This document shows, piece by piece, positions 1-7,689 of a stretch of DNA of 62,687 nucleotides. A program made the translations under genes and the position numbers. The stretch is from an uncultured Mucilaginibacter sp. GTDB taxonomy: Bacteria > Bacteroidota > Bacteroidia > Sphingobacteriales > Sphingobacteriaceae. The notes under the pieces are model-generated. The model searched no databases. It worked only from the letters and a program-made list of their open reading frames with translations, and was not told where the DNA came from. Position 1 is the stretch's first letter. Each line of letters opens with the position of its first letter. The DNA lies in contig CAJYJH010000086.1 in assembly GCA_913775265.1 (NCBI GenBank), positions 1 through 62,687 of the forward strand, given 5' to 3'.

Positions 1-1
1 T

Positions 2-157
2 ACCTTGGGCAGTCAGCTCATTGCTTATAACGGTTATGCTTTGTTATGGTGGGTATTAGGCGGCATCTGTTTGTTGTCGGCAACTGGGTATTTTATTTTA
101 TATACCCTGAATTTTAAAAATCGCATCAGAACAAATGCTACGCTGGTGGCCCGGTAG
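2..157 (+). CDS. C-terminal end of a probable membrane transporter (partial)
   Basis: An open frame runs in from the left edge and stops with TAG at 155-157. The 51 visible residues contain one long hydrophobic stretch with Trp and Gly residues, followed by a short basic tail ending in VAR. This looks like the last membrane helix of a polytopic transporter such as an MFS permease. The family cannot be fixed from so short a piece. No other gene lies between this stop and the next start at 258. Confidence 0.5.
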   Translation, partial: TLGSQLIAYNGYALLWWVLGGICLLSATGYFILYTLNFKNRIRTNATLVAR

Positions 158-257
158 CATGTAATAACTCAAGTTTGCTCAGCAAATTATTTTAACTCTG
201 ATCAGCATTTTTATCAGGTTATGATAAACCGTAATGTTGTGCTGTTGTTAGTTTGTT

Positions 258-890
258 ATGATTAAAGCATTGATACTCGACTTAGATAATACTATTTTCC
301 CGACGGCATCTATCACTCCCGAGTTGTTTGAGCCACTGCATCAACTGCTGGATGAGCACAAAGATGAGTTTGGCGAAGATAAATTACCCGAAATTAAAAA
401 GCTGATGTCTAAAAAAGCTTGGCAAAAAATTGCCGATCAGTTTGAATTTAGTGAGGAGCTGACCAAAAAGGGATCGGACATATTACGTGAAAGTACCTAT
501 GATAAACCTATTGAGCCTTTTGCCGATTATAAAGAAGTAAAAAGTCTGTCGCACAATAAATTTTTGGTAACTATGGGTTTTACCAAAATGCAGCAAAGTA
601 AAGTGCGTATGCTCAACCTGGAAAACGACTTTAAAGACATTAGCATTAACGACCCGGAGAAAACGGAAGGTACGAAGAAGGAAATTTTTGAGGATATCTT
701 GAAGAAGTACAATTACCAGCCCCAAGAAGTATTGGTAATTGGCGACGACCCGGAATCTGAGATTGAAGCCGGACAGGCCTTAAGTATACCTACAGTGCTG
801 TACGATAAAAACAACGAGTTTAACGACAGCCAGGCCGACCACCGCATTCATGATTTTAAAGAGCTGACTAAAATTATAGAACAATATTAG
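258..890 (+). CDS. HAD-superfamily hydrolase
   Basis: A 210-residue soluble protein with the HAD Rossmannoid fold. Motif I near residue 8 is DLDNT, giving both the Asp nucleophile and the Asp general acid of phosphatase-type HADs. Motif II is the Thr of VTMGFTK near residue 104. Motif IV is GDDPESEIEAG near residue 162, the metal-binding acidic cluster. The helical stretch between motifs I and II fits a C1 cap. It is probably a small-molecule phosphatase; the substrate cannot be read from the sequence. Its 3' end overlaps the convergent DinB-like gene by 4 bp, so the two transcripts meet tail to tail. Confidence 0.85.
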   Translation: MIKALILDLDNTIFPTASITPELFEPLHQLLDEHKDEFGEDKLPEIKKLMSKKAWQKIADQFEFSEELTKKGSDILRESTYDKPIEPFADYKEVKSLSHNKFLVTMGFTKMQQSKVRMLNLENDFKDISINDPEKTEGTKKEIFEDILKKYNYQPQEVLVIGDDPESEIEAGQALSIPTVLYDKNNEFNDSQADHRIHDFKELTKIIEQY

Positions 891-1405
891 CGCAACCCTG
901 CCTGTAAAACTTTCACTGTAACCAACAGCTGCCCTACATGCCGCATGGTATGTTCGGCAGCATGCGTATACAAACCTATAATAGTTGATGGTGTTTGCGC
1001 ACGGCCTACTCCCCTGATGTCCGTCAACGCTTGCGGATTCTCTACTGTCAGTTGCTCAAGTGCTTTATCTACCTGTTTGTTGAAATTAGACAACAATACT
1101 TCAATCATGTCACTTTTTGATATTGGCTTACCTTCTTTATTTAAAGCGTCCAACTGTTCGGGCGTTAGCATATTGCCCTTAGCATAAGTAAACAATCGGT
1201 CTAACACACCCGTTAAGTGCTGTAAATGAAAGCCCGGCGAGGCCATTCCGGCAGGCTTTTGCCAAAGTATGCTTTCATCAGCATCAGCCATCAAAGCATT
1301 AATTTCTTCGCGGGCTTGCAGCAGCGCATGTGCTACTGGTTGCAGTAGAGCGGACACATCAGGTAGAGGTCCCCGCAGCCATACTTCGGGTAGTTGGTTA
1401 GCCAT
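887..1405 (-). CDS. DinB-family protein
   Basis: A 172-residue protein of the DinB/YfiT-like four-helix-bundle superfamily. Three histidines in the expected helices suggest the usual metal triad: one in FHLQHLTGVL (about residue 62) and those in HAAEHTMRHVGQL near residues 148-156. The N-terminal part carries the common WLRGP...LLQPVAHALLQA helix. Members are metal-dependent, often thiol-transferase-like, or of unknown role. The gene ends inside the last codons of the convergent HAD gene. The start at 1405 is an ATG, and no signal peptide is present. Confidence 0.8.
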   Translation of the reverse strand: MANQLPEVWLRGPLPDVSALLQPVAHALLQAREEINALMADADESILWQKPAGMASPGFHLQHLTGVLDRLFTYAKGNMLTPEQLDALNKEGKPISKSDMIEVLLSNFNKQVDKALEQLTVENPQALTDIRGVGRAQTPSTIIGLYTHAAEHTMRHVGQLLVTVKVLQAGLR

Positions 1406-1476
1406 GTGAGCAAAGGTAACAAATCGGTTAATTTATCAATGCTGGCCTAACATCGGCGTAGGTGGCTTGTAGTACA

Positions 1477-3033
1477 ATGATGCAATACAACTTTTTGCTC
1501 TTAGGTATCTTACTGATGTTATCGGCTTCTGTGCAGGCTCAAACTGTCATCGGCTCCATGCATGAAAAATTTTCGGTTCGTATCATTGCTGATAAACTGA
1601 GCGACCCTTGGTCGATTATTCACGGGCCCGATAACCACTTATGGGTAACCGAAGCCCGGGGCTACCGGGTTTGCCGCATCAACCCGACAAACGGCAAAAA
1701 GCAAATCCTGCTCGACTTAAGCAGCCAGCGCAACTTTCCGCGATACGACCGTATGGGCAAAGCTAACGGCGGCAAGCCCTGGCCGCAGGGCGGCTTGACG
1801 GGCATGACATTGCATCCGCAATTTTTAAGCGGTAAGCCGTTCGTCTATCTTGCTTACATCTATAATTTTAAAGGAGCAGATAGCGACGGCAGTGGTTGCG
1901 CGGTTAATAGCGGCGGGTGTTATTTTACCACGCGATTAGTAAGATATCGCTATAACGCGACACAGCAAAAACTAATGGGTCCCGAACTCTTATGCGACAG
2001 CATTCCGGGTAGTAACGATCATAACGGCGGCCGCTTACTAATCGCACCGGAAGGAGGCCAAAATTATCTTTTCTATTCGGCAGGAGATTTAGGTGCCGGC
2101 CAGTTTGATAACGGCGGCCGCCCCAACCATGCGCAAGACACCCGCTACTACGAAGGCAAAATACTACGTTTTAATTTGGAACCGGATAGAGATGCAGGGC
2201 AATACGACCGTTGGATACCGAATGATAATCCTTTTAACAACAGTCGCCAAAACGCCGTATGGAGCTATGGCCATCGTAATGCACAAGGATTGGCTTACGC
2301 CTTAATTAATGGGACAGGCTACATGTATTCATCCGAGCATGGCCCCTATTCTGATGATGAAGTTAATATCATCGAAAAAGGTAAAAACTACGGACACCCG
2401 TTGGTGATAGGTTATGCGGATGGCAATTACGACGGTTTGGCGGCAAGCGTATCTAATAACACCGCCCTGCCTGGTCAATGGCACACCACTTATCCACTTA
2501 TTATCAACGAAAAACAAAATGCAGCAAAGATTGGAAAAGCTTTGTACCGCGATCCTATCAAAACACTTTACCCTAACAGCCACGAGTTTTTGACTGATCT
2601 ATTCAACAACATTAAACAAAACAGCCGCAAGGATGCTGAGTGGCCATCGGAGGCGCCAAGCAGCATTGCAGTCTACAAATCTGATATTATCCCAGGATGG
2701 AAAAACTCATTACTGCTGCCTACTTTAAAGGGCAATAAATTGGTCCGCTTAAAGCTAAACCCATCCGGCAACCAGGTAAGCAGCGACACCATTAATTATT
2801 TTAAAGGCGAGGTACGGTACAGGGATGCAACGGTTTCTCCCGACGGAAAATCCATTTACCTGGCGGCTGATAGTAATGCCATATCATCAGGCCCATCAAA
2901 ACAAGACCCGCACAAAGTGAGCTACAGGGGTTGTATCATTGAGTTTCATTATGTAGGTCAGGATGATAAACCTTCGCCACAACCGGCATCATCCACCGTT
3001 CCTGACAAGGCCATTAAACGCAAGCAGGAATAA
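1477..3033 (+). CDS. PQQ-dependent sugar dehydrogenase (soluble glucose dehydrogenase type), exported
   Basis: A beta-propeller protein of the glucose/sorbosone dehydrogenase family, about 518 residues from the ATG at 1477. An in-frame GTG at 1462 is a possible earlier start, but the ATG puts a clean signal peptide (hydrophobic core, then SVQAQ) at the N-terminus. Hallmarks of soluble PQQ glucose dehydrogenase are visible: NDHNGGRL with the catalytic-type His, GDLGAGQ, SYGHRNAQGLAYA, and SEHGPYSDDEVNII for the calcium/PQQ site. The family oxidises aldoses in the periplasm to lactones; the true substrate is open. The C-terminal 20 residues are Pro/Lys-rich and look disordered. The gene stands alone, 91 bp before the next one. 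Confidence 0.85.
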   Translation: MMQYNFLLLGILLMLSASVQAQTVIGSMHEKFSVRIIADKLSDPWSIIHGPDNHLWVTEARGYRVCRINPTNGKKQILLDLSSQRNFPRYDRMGKANGGKPWPQGGLTGMTLHPQFLSGKPFVYLAYIYNFKGADSDGSGCAVNSGGCYFTTRLVRYRYNATQQKLMGPELLCDSIPGSNDHNGGRLLIAPEGGQNYLFYSAGDLGAGQFDNGGRPNHAQDTRYYEGKILRFNLEPDRDAGQYDRWIPNDNPFNNSRQNAVWSYGHRNAQGLAYALINGTGYMYSSEHGPYSDDEVNIIEKGKNYGHPLVIGYADGNYDGLAASVSNNTALPGQWHTTYPLIINEKQNAAKIGKALYRDPIKTLYPNSHEFLTDLFNNIKQNSRKDAEWPSEAPSSIAVYKSDIIPGWKNSLLLPTLKGNKLVRLKLNPSGNQVSSDTINYFKGEVRYRDATVSPDGKSIYLAADSNAISSGPSKQDPHKVSYRGCIIEFHYVGQDDKPSPQPASSTVPDKAIKRKQE

Positions 3034-3047
3034 ATTGTCTTATATAG

Positions 3048-3092
3048 GCAATCACTCGCCGTAACTCTTATAAGGAATGGTACAGTGATTGC
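3048..3092 (+). repeat. Inverted repeat in the intergenic gap
   Basis: GCAATCAC at 3048-3055 is mirrored by GTGATTGC at 3085-3092, with a 29-base loop that itself holds the palindrome CTTATAAG. No T-run follows, so it is not a standard intrinsic terminator. It could be an operator or a weak hairpin in the leader of the L,D-transpeptidase gene. Confidence 0.3.
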
Positions 3093-3124
3093 TAATATTA
3101 TATACAACTACATTGAACATACTT

Positions 3125-4672
3125 ATGATAACATCTACTCCACTAAACAGATTAGTGAAATGGCAGGCGCTCGTGTTGGCGTTTTGTGCCTTTTTTATGC
3201 TGGTGCTTCAAAGCTGTCATAAAAAGCGGTCGGATATGGCCCAAACCATTTATAAAGTCAATAAAAATAAGGCCTTTAATAAAGTAACACCCGAGGGCTT
3301 TACGCCGGTGTTTCAAAAAGTATTGGCCGAGAAGAAAAGCAAACTGCGCAATCCTGCACTGATTACCAGCTTTTACGAAAAAAACGAGTACGACCCGGTT
3401 TTGATTTTAGACCACATGCAGGGCGAAGATTTAAAAACCCTGGCCAGCTATTTAAAAAGTTCCGGCGAGCATGGTCTGGACCCCAAGATGTTTAGGGCCG
3501 ATGAGGTGAATAACCTGGTAAATAAGTTTTACAGTAAAAATGCTATCAAAACCACCGAAGAGGCTTACCAAAACATGGCCGAGTTGGAAGTGATGCTGGC
3601 TAACTCATTGATTGATTATACTAATGCCTTACAGTATGGTGTAATAAGTCCGCGTAAAATTTATGCCCGCTACTACACTACTACCCTGCGCCCGGATAGT
3701 GCATCCATGAACAAGGTTTTTGCCATAGCAGATATGAAGAAGTTTTTAGACAGCGTTCAGCCTAAAAGCCCGCAATATATTGCGATGCAAAAAGCTTTGA
3801 TGAGCAAAACACAGGTAGCCGGTAAAACCCCTGAAGAAACCGAACGTATATTAAAAGTAAACCTGGAGCGTCTGCGTTGGAAGAACAAGCCTGCCGACCC
3901 TAAATATGTGATCGTAAACATTCCCGACTATCGTTTAGATGTGATGGAAAACGGCAAGTCGATTATGAACATGAAGGTGTGTGTAGGCGAAGGCCGGAAC
4001 ATTGACCGTGCCGATAACCTGATGGAATACGACGAAAGCGACAAAGTTGACCGCCCATTCTCGCGCGAAACTCCGCAGCTGAACAGCATGATTTATTCGG
4101 TACAGGTTAACCCCATCTGGAATATCCCTGCAAGTATAGCCAGTAAAGAAATCATGGTAAAGGCCGCCGAAGATCCTTACTATTTAGGCAACAATAACAT
4201 CGATGTTTATAAAGGCGGTAAAATTGTAGACGATCCTGAAACCATTGACTGGGCTTCTGCTAATAAAGATGATTACGCTTTTAAACAACGTTCTGGAGAG
4301 GGCAATGCATTAGGTAAAATCAAATTTTTATTTAAAAACAACAGTGCGGTTTACTTGCACGACACTCCGGCCAAACTGGCGTTTAACAAGCCGATGCGCG
4401 CAGTAAGCCATGGTTGTGTGCGTGTTGAGCGGCCGTTGGATCTAGCCCATGCCCTGTTTGGCGATGGCAGCAAATACCAAACTATTAAAACCGAAATGGA
4501 AAGCAGCGAAGACCCTAAAGCAAACGACATTAGTTTGCCTAAAAAGATGCCGGTGTATTTAACCTACGCGACATGCTGGTTAGACGAAACAGGCACCCTG
4601 CAATTCCGCCCAGATGTGTATGGATTAGATATTGTACTGTTTGCACACTTAAACAAATATCTGACTGCGTAA
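3125..4672 (+). CDS. L,D-transpeptidase lipoprotein (YcbB-like)
   Basis: About 515 residues from the ATG at 3125; a TTG at 3089 would add 12 unlikely residues. The N-terminus is a signal peptide ending in the lipobox LQSC, so the protein is probably lipid-anchored. A scaffold region rich in helices (about 40-250) is followed by the YkuD catalytic domain (about 260-470). The active-site motif SHGCVRVERP places the nucleophile at Cys431 and the catalytic His at 429. Such enzymes form 3-3 crosslinks in peptidoglycan or attach proteins to it. The family in Bacteroidota is usually 500-550 residues, so this copy is full length. A strong terminator follows 20 bp after the stop. Confidence 0.9.
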   Translation: MITSTPLNRLVKWQALVLAFCAFFMLVLQSCHKKRSDMAQTIYKVNKNKAFNKVTPEGFTPVFQKVLAEKKSKLRNPALITSFYEKNEYDPVLILDHMQGEDLKTLASYLKSSGEHGLDPKMFRADEVNNLVNKFYSKNAIKTTEEAYQNMAELEVMLANSLIDYTNALQYGVISPRKIYARYYTTTLRPDSASMNKVFAIADMKKFLDSVQPKSPQYIAMQKALMSKTQVAGKTPEETERILKVNLERLRWKNKPADPKYVIVNIPDYRLDVMENGKSIMNMKVCVGEGRNIDRADNLMEYDESDKVDRPFSRETPQLNSMIYSVQVNPIWNIPASIASKEIMVKAAEDPYYLGNNNIDVYKGGKIVDDPETIDWASANKDDYAFKQRSGEGNALGKIKFLFKNNSAVYLHDTPAKLAFNKPMRAVSHGCVRVERPLDLAHALFGDGSKYQTIKTEMESSEDPKANDISLPKKMPVYLTYATCWLDETGTLQFRPDVYGLDIVLFAHLNKYLTA

Positions 4673-4694
4673 GCAATATCATCTGATAAGATTC

Positions 4695-4726
4695 AAAAGC
4701 CCTTAGCCGCAAGCTAAGGGCTTTTG
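4695..4726 (+). terminator. Intrinsic terminator after the L,D-transpeptidase gene
   Basis: A perfect 9-bp stem, GCCCTTAGC at 4699-4707 and GCTAAGGGC at 4713-4721, with a 5-base loop (CGCAA) and a T-run after it. An A-run precedes the stem, so it could also work on the other strand. Confidence 0.9.
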
Positions 4727-4875
4727 TGCTTTCTGCTGTAACATATCACTTACTATATAGTCTAACTTTCAGAATTGATGAGACGAAGATGCTAATAGTC
4801 AGTAATATTGACAGAACACCAGTTTTGAGCACGCATTTATATAGCAGATTATTTACTGTTTTAACGCCGGTTTTG

Positions 4876-4906
4876 TTGCTCGTCACAAATTTAGTTTATA
4901 CTTTAA
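4876..4906 (+). promoter_or_regulatory. Weak candidate promoter for the Ter module
   Basis: TTG at 4876-4878, a 20-base spacer and TACTTTAA at 4899-4906 resemble the Bacteroidota -33/-7 pattern (TTG-N19-20-TAnnTTTG), but the last two bases of the -7 box differ. It lies 35 bp before the ATG at 4941. It is the best match in this gap. Confidence 0.3.
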
Positions 4907-4940
4907 TCGCATAATTACGCCAGTATACGCCCCTAAACCC

Positions 4941-5654
4941 ATGACAGGCCATCAGCATTACTCGTTCGACCTTTGGCTAACGCTAATCAAATCCAATCCG
5001 TTATTTAAAAAGCAGCGAAGTAAGTATTTCCATCAGCATTTTAATTTTCATCATATTTCGCTCGAAGAGGTTGAGCTAAAATTCAGGTCGGTGGATGTGA
5101 TGTGCAATGCTATTAATGAGCGCACCGGTAAAAACATTGATGCCGATGAAATGTACCTGATGGTGATCAGCGAGATCAATAACAACCAGATCAATCTGCA
5201 TGATATTGACATCGATCAGCTTTATGCTACGATGGAAGCACTGGTTTTCGATTATATGCCACAGGTTTACGATCAGGATACCATCAATTTGTTGGCCCAA
5301 TTAAAAAACCAAGGCATAACCACCAACATTTTAAGTAATACTGGTTTTATAAAAGGGATCACCTTACGTAAAGTTTTGCAGGAATTGACATTGGGGCAGT
5401 ACTTTGATTTTCAACTTTATTCAGACGAGGCCGGTATGTCAAAACCTAATCCCGCTTTTTTTGAATTGATGATTAGCCAAGCCAGGCAGCTTGCCAACTT
5501 AGAATTAAAAGAAATCACGCACGTAGGCGACAATCCTAAAGCTGATGTAGAAGGTGCGCTCCGTGCAGGCGTGAACGCTAAGCTCATTAACAGTAACCAA
5601 ATATCCATCCTAACCTTGAACAGTCATGAACCATCACACCTATTCCCTTCATAA
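4941..5654 (+). CDS. Atypical HAD-family protein, first gene of the Ter module
   Basis: A 237-residue HAD protein. Motif I reads FDLWLTL at about residues 9-15: the nucleophile Asp is present, but the +2 position, Asp in phosphatases, is Trp. Motif III/IV elements are intact: LSNTGF near residue 132 (motif II), SKPNP near residue 168 (Lys), and HVGDNPKADVEGA near residue 192. Ter-type stress operons are known to carry HAD enzymes next to a phosphoribosyltransferase, and the same order is seen here. Its 3' end overlaps the next gene by 29 bp, which suggests coupled translation. Whether it is a phosphatase, a dehalogenase-type hydrolase or inactive cannot be told from sequence. Confidence 0.8.
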   Translation: MTGHQHYSFDLWLTLIKSNPLFKKQRSKYFHQHFNFHHISLEEVELKFRSVDVMCNAINERTGKNIDADEMYLMVISEINNNQINLHDIDIDQLYATMEALVFDYMPQVYDQDTINLLAQLKNQGITTNILSNTGFIKGITLRKVLQELTLGQYFDFQLYSDEAGMSKPNPAFFELMISQARQLANLELKEITHVGDNPKADVEGALRAGVNAKLINSNQISILTLNSHEPSHLFPS

Positions 5655-6474
5655 AATTAGCAGCAGCACCCATTTTGGGTTTAGTGCCACAGATTACAGC
5701 CGCTTTAAATTTGGCGACGATGCTGTAGCAGCCAGGTTTGGCAGGGCATTGGCAACCGGCTATATCAGCGAGGTTTTGGCTCACATGCCGCAGGCCGTAC
5801 AGTTTGTGGTCATCAGCAGTCCCTACTCGTACATACCAACAGCCACGTTTGCCATGAAAAACCATTTTGTGGTGCAACTTAACCGCTGGCTGGCCGACAA
5901 TGAATGGCCGGTGGTGCAAGAAGCCAAAGTACATCGTACCATAACTTACAAAGAAGACTACGGCGCATTGGATGCCGAGCAGCGTTTAAAACTCATCAGC
6001 AATGATTCGTTTCATATTGATGCGGCGTTTTTGCAAGGCAAGGTGTTACTGTTTTTAGACGATATTAAGATTACAGGCAGCCACGAGCGCATGATCACTA
6101 AAATGATAAATACCTTTAGTTTAACCAACGAGGTACACATGCTTTACTTTGCCGAGCTGGTGAACCAAACCATTCATCCTAATATCGAAAATTATTTGAA
6201 TTACCACGAGGTAAAATCCATTTTCGACCTGGACCGCATCATTAACAGCGGTAGTTTTTGCATAAACACCCGCATTGTTAAATACATCCTAAACAGCGAT
6301 CCTCGTGATTTCAGCTTGTTTATTTGCTATCAAACTAACGAATTTATTAACCATCTTTACGATATGGCTTTAGGCAATAGTTATCATACCATCGAGGCTT
6401 ACAGCCAAAACCTGAACCATCTTAAAAGTTACCTATTTATCAACCAACCAAAACTTGTACAACATGGCAATTAA
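5626..6474 (+). CDS. Phosphoribosyltransferase-domain protein of the Ter module
   Basis: A 282-residue protein with a type I PRTase core. The PRPP-binding loop is visible as a hydrophobic strand followed by LDDIKITGSHER at about residues 142-153, matching the DDxxTTG-type signature. Upstream, VVISSPYSYIPTAT (about residue 62) may form part of the substrate side. Comparative studies of Ter systems proposed that these PRTases help make a nucleoside-like metabolite; the exact product is unknown. The gene overlaps the HAD gene upstream, and its stop lies 11 bp inside the start region of the first TerD gene, so the three are tightly packed and probably co-translated. Confidence 0.8.
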   Translation: MNHHTYSLHKISSSTHFGFSATDYSRFKFGDDAVAARFGRALATGYISEVLAHMPQAVQFVVISSPYSYIPTATFAMKNHFVVQLNRWLADNEWPVVQEAKVHRTITYKEDYGALDAEQRLKLISNDSFHIDAAFLQGKVLLFLDDIKITGSHERMITKMINTFSLTNEVHMLYFAELVNQTIHPNIENYLNYHEVKSIFDLDRIINSGSFCINTRIVKYILNSDPRDFSLFICYQTNEFINHLYDMALGNSYHTIEAYSQNLNHLKSYLFINQPKLVQHGN

Positions 6475-7018
6475 TTTGCAAAAAGGCCAGCGCGAAGCCA
6501 TCAATGCACCCAAATTTGTGATTGGCTTAGGCTGGGATACCAACAGCACATCTACCGGCAGCAGCTTTGATCTGGATGCTTCAGTATTCATCCTGGGCGA
6601 AAACAAAAAACTGATAGCCGATGAGTTTTTTGTATTTTACAATAACCTATCATCACCTGATCAGGCTGTGGAACATGCCGGCGACAACCTAACCGGTGCC
6701 GGTGATGGCGACGATGAGCAGATCCATATTGATTTGTCTAAAATTGATCCGCGTGCAACAGAAATATGCGTGGTTGTAACCATTCACGATGCCGAAAACC
6801 GCAGGCAGAATTTTGGCCAGGTGCGCAACTCGTTTATGCGCATATTTGATGCAGGCAGTGGTGCCGACCTATTAAAATATGAGCTGGAAGAAGATTTTTC
6901 GATAGAAACAGCCGTAGAGTTTGGCCGTATTTACAAACGCAATAACGAATGGAAATTTGAGGCTATCGGTGCAGGCATGAAAGGCGGCCTGCAAGATTAT
7001 TTAAACAAATACAACTAA
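6464..7018 (+). CDS. terD: TerD-family protein (first copy)
   Basis: A 184-residue TerD-domain protein. The ATG at 6464 gives the family start MAINLQKGQ; a TTG at 6455 is less likely. The acidic calcium-binding features are present: FDLDAS near residue 36 and GDNLTGAGDGDDE near residue 74. TerD proteins are calcium-binding cytoplasmic proteins linked to tellurite, oxidative and phage stress. The start overlaps the end of the PRTase gene by 11 bp. The second copy, 13 bp downstream, shares the N-terminal MAINL-KGQ start but differs in its acidic loop. Confidence 0.9.
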   Translation: MAINLQKGQREAINAPKFVIGLGWDTNSTSTGSSFDLDASVFILGENKKLIADEFFVFYNNLSSPDQAVEHAGDNLTGAGDGDDEQIHIDLSKIDPRATEICVVVTIHDAENRRQNFGQVRNSFMRIFDAGSGADLLKYELEEDFSIETAVEFGRIYKRNNEWKFEAIGAGMKGGLQDYLNKYN

Positions 7019-7031
7019 ATCTAAACCAAGT

Positions 7032-7646
7032 ATGGCAATTAATCTGGAAAAAGGTCAGCGCATCAACCTCGAAAAAAGTAATGGCAGCAAGCTCCAAAAT
7101 ATTTGTGTAGGCATTAACTGGGGTGCAATCGAAAAAAAAGGACTGTTCGGGATAGGCTCAACCAAAGAGGCGGTTGACCTGGATGGCAGCTGCGCGCTGT
7201 TCAACGCGTCAAAACAACCTGAAGAAGTAATTTACTTCGGCAACCTGAAATCAAAGAACGGTGCAGTAAGGCATAGTGGCGATGATTTGGTAGGTGACAT
7301 GAACGGCAACGACGGCATTGATAACGAAGTTATCTCGATCGACTTATCGCAGTTGAGCGACAGCACACAATACATTGCTTTTGTTTTAAATAGCTTTAGA
7401 GGGCAGGATTTTGCGAAGATTCCTTTTGCTTCTATAAGGATATACGAGGGCACACCAAACCGCGTAAACGAGGTTTTTGCCAAGTACGACATTGCTAATG
7501 GCGCACACTTTGCGGGCCACGTATCCATGGTGATGGGTGTATTTTACAAGCGGAACGGCGAGTGGAAATTTAACGCCATTGGCGAGCCTACGCAGGATAA
7601 AAAGCTGCAGGAAACCATTAATACCGTAATGCAAAAATATTTGTAA
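7032..7646 (+). CDS. TerD-family protein (second copy)
   Basis: A 204-residue TerD-domain protein, longer than its neighbour through an insert around residues 35-48 (KKGLFGIGST). The paired acidic motifs are VDLDGS near residue 48 and GDDLVGDMNGNDGIDNE near residue 83, more like the TerE/TerX branch than the first copy. Both copies keep the Asp residues that bind calcium in the family, so both are probably functional, and they may form mixed assemblies. The gene follows the first TerD gene after 13 bp. A short hairpin separates it from telA. Confidence 0.88.
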   Translation: MAINLEKGQRINLEKSNGSKLQNICVGINWGAIEKKGLFGIGSTKEAVDLDGSCALFNASKQPEEVIYFGNLKSKNGAVRHSGDDLVGDMNGNDGIDNEVISIDLSQLSDSTQYIAFVLNSFRGQDFAKIPFASIRIYEGTPNRVNEVFAKYDIANGAHFAGHVSMVMGVFYKRNGEWKFNAIGEPTQDKKLQETINTVMQKYL

Positions 7647-7649
7647 TAT

Positions 7650-7675
7650 AAATACCCCTTGAAAAAGGGGTATTT
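7650..7675 (+). terminator. Hairpin between the second TerD gene and telA
   Basis: An 11-bp perfect stem, AAATACCCCTT at 7650-7660 and AAGGGGTATTT at 7665-7675, closes a GAAA tetraloop. Only a short T-stretch lies at the stem end. It could be a partial terminator that lowers expression of the four downstream genes, or a processing or stability element; the genes on both sides belong to one functional set. Confidence 0.6.
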
Positions 7676-7689
7676 CCTAAATTTATATC

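Noticed and set aside
4726..4914. A 62-residue plus-strand ORF between the L,D-transpeptidase gene and the Ter module.
   Set aside because: It begins inside the T-run of the terminator, has no recognisable domain, and overlaps the probable promoter of the Ter module. Its hydrophobic composition is what AT-rich DNA gives.
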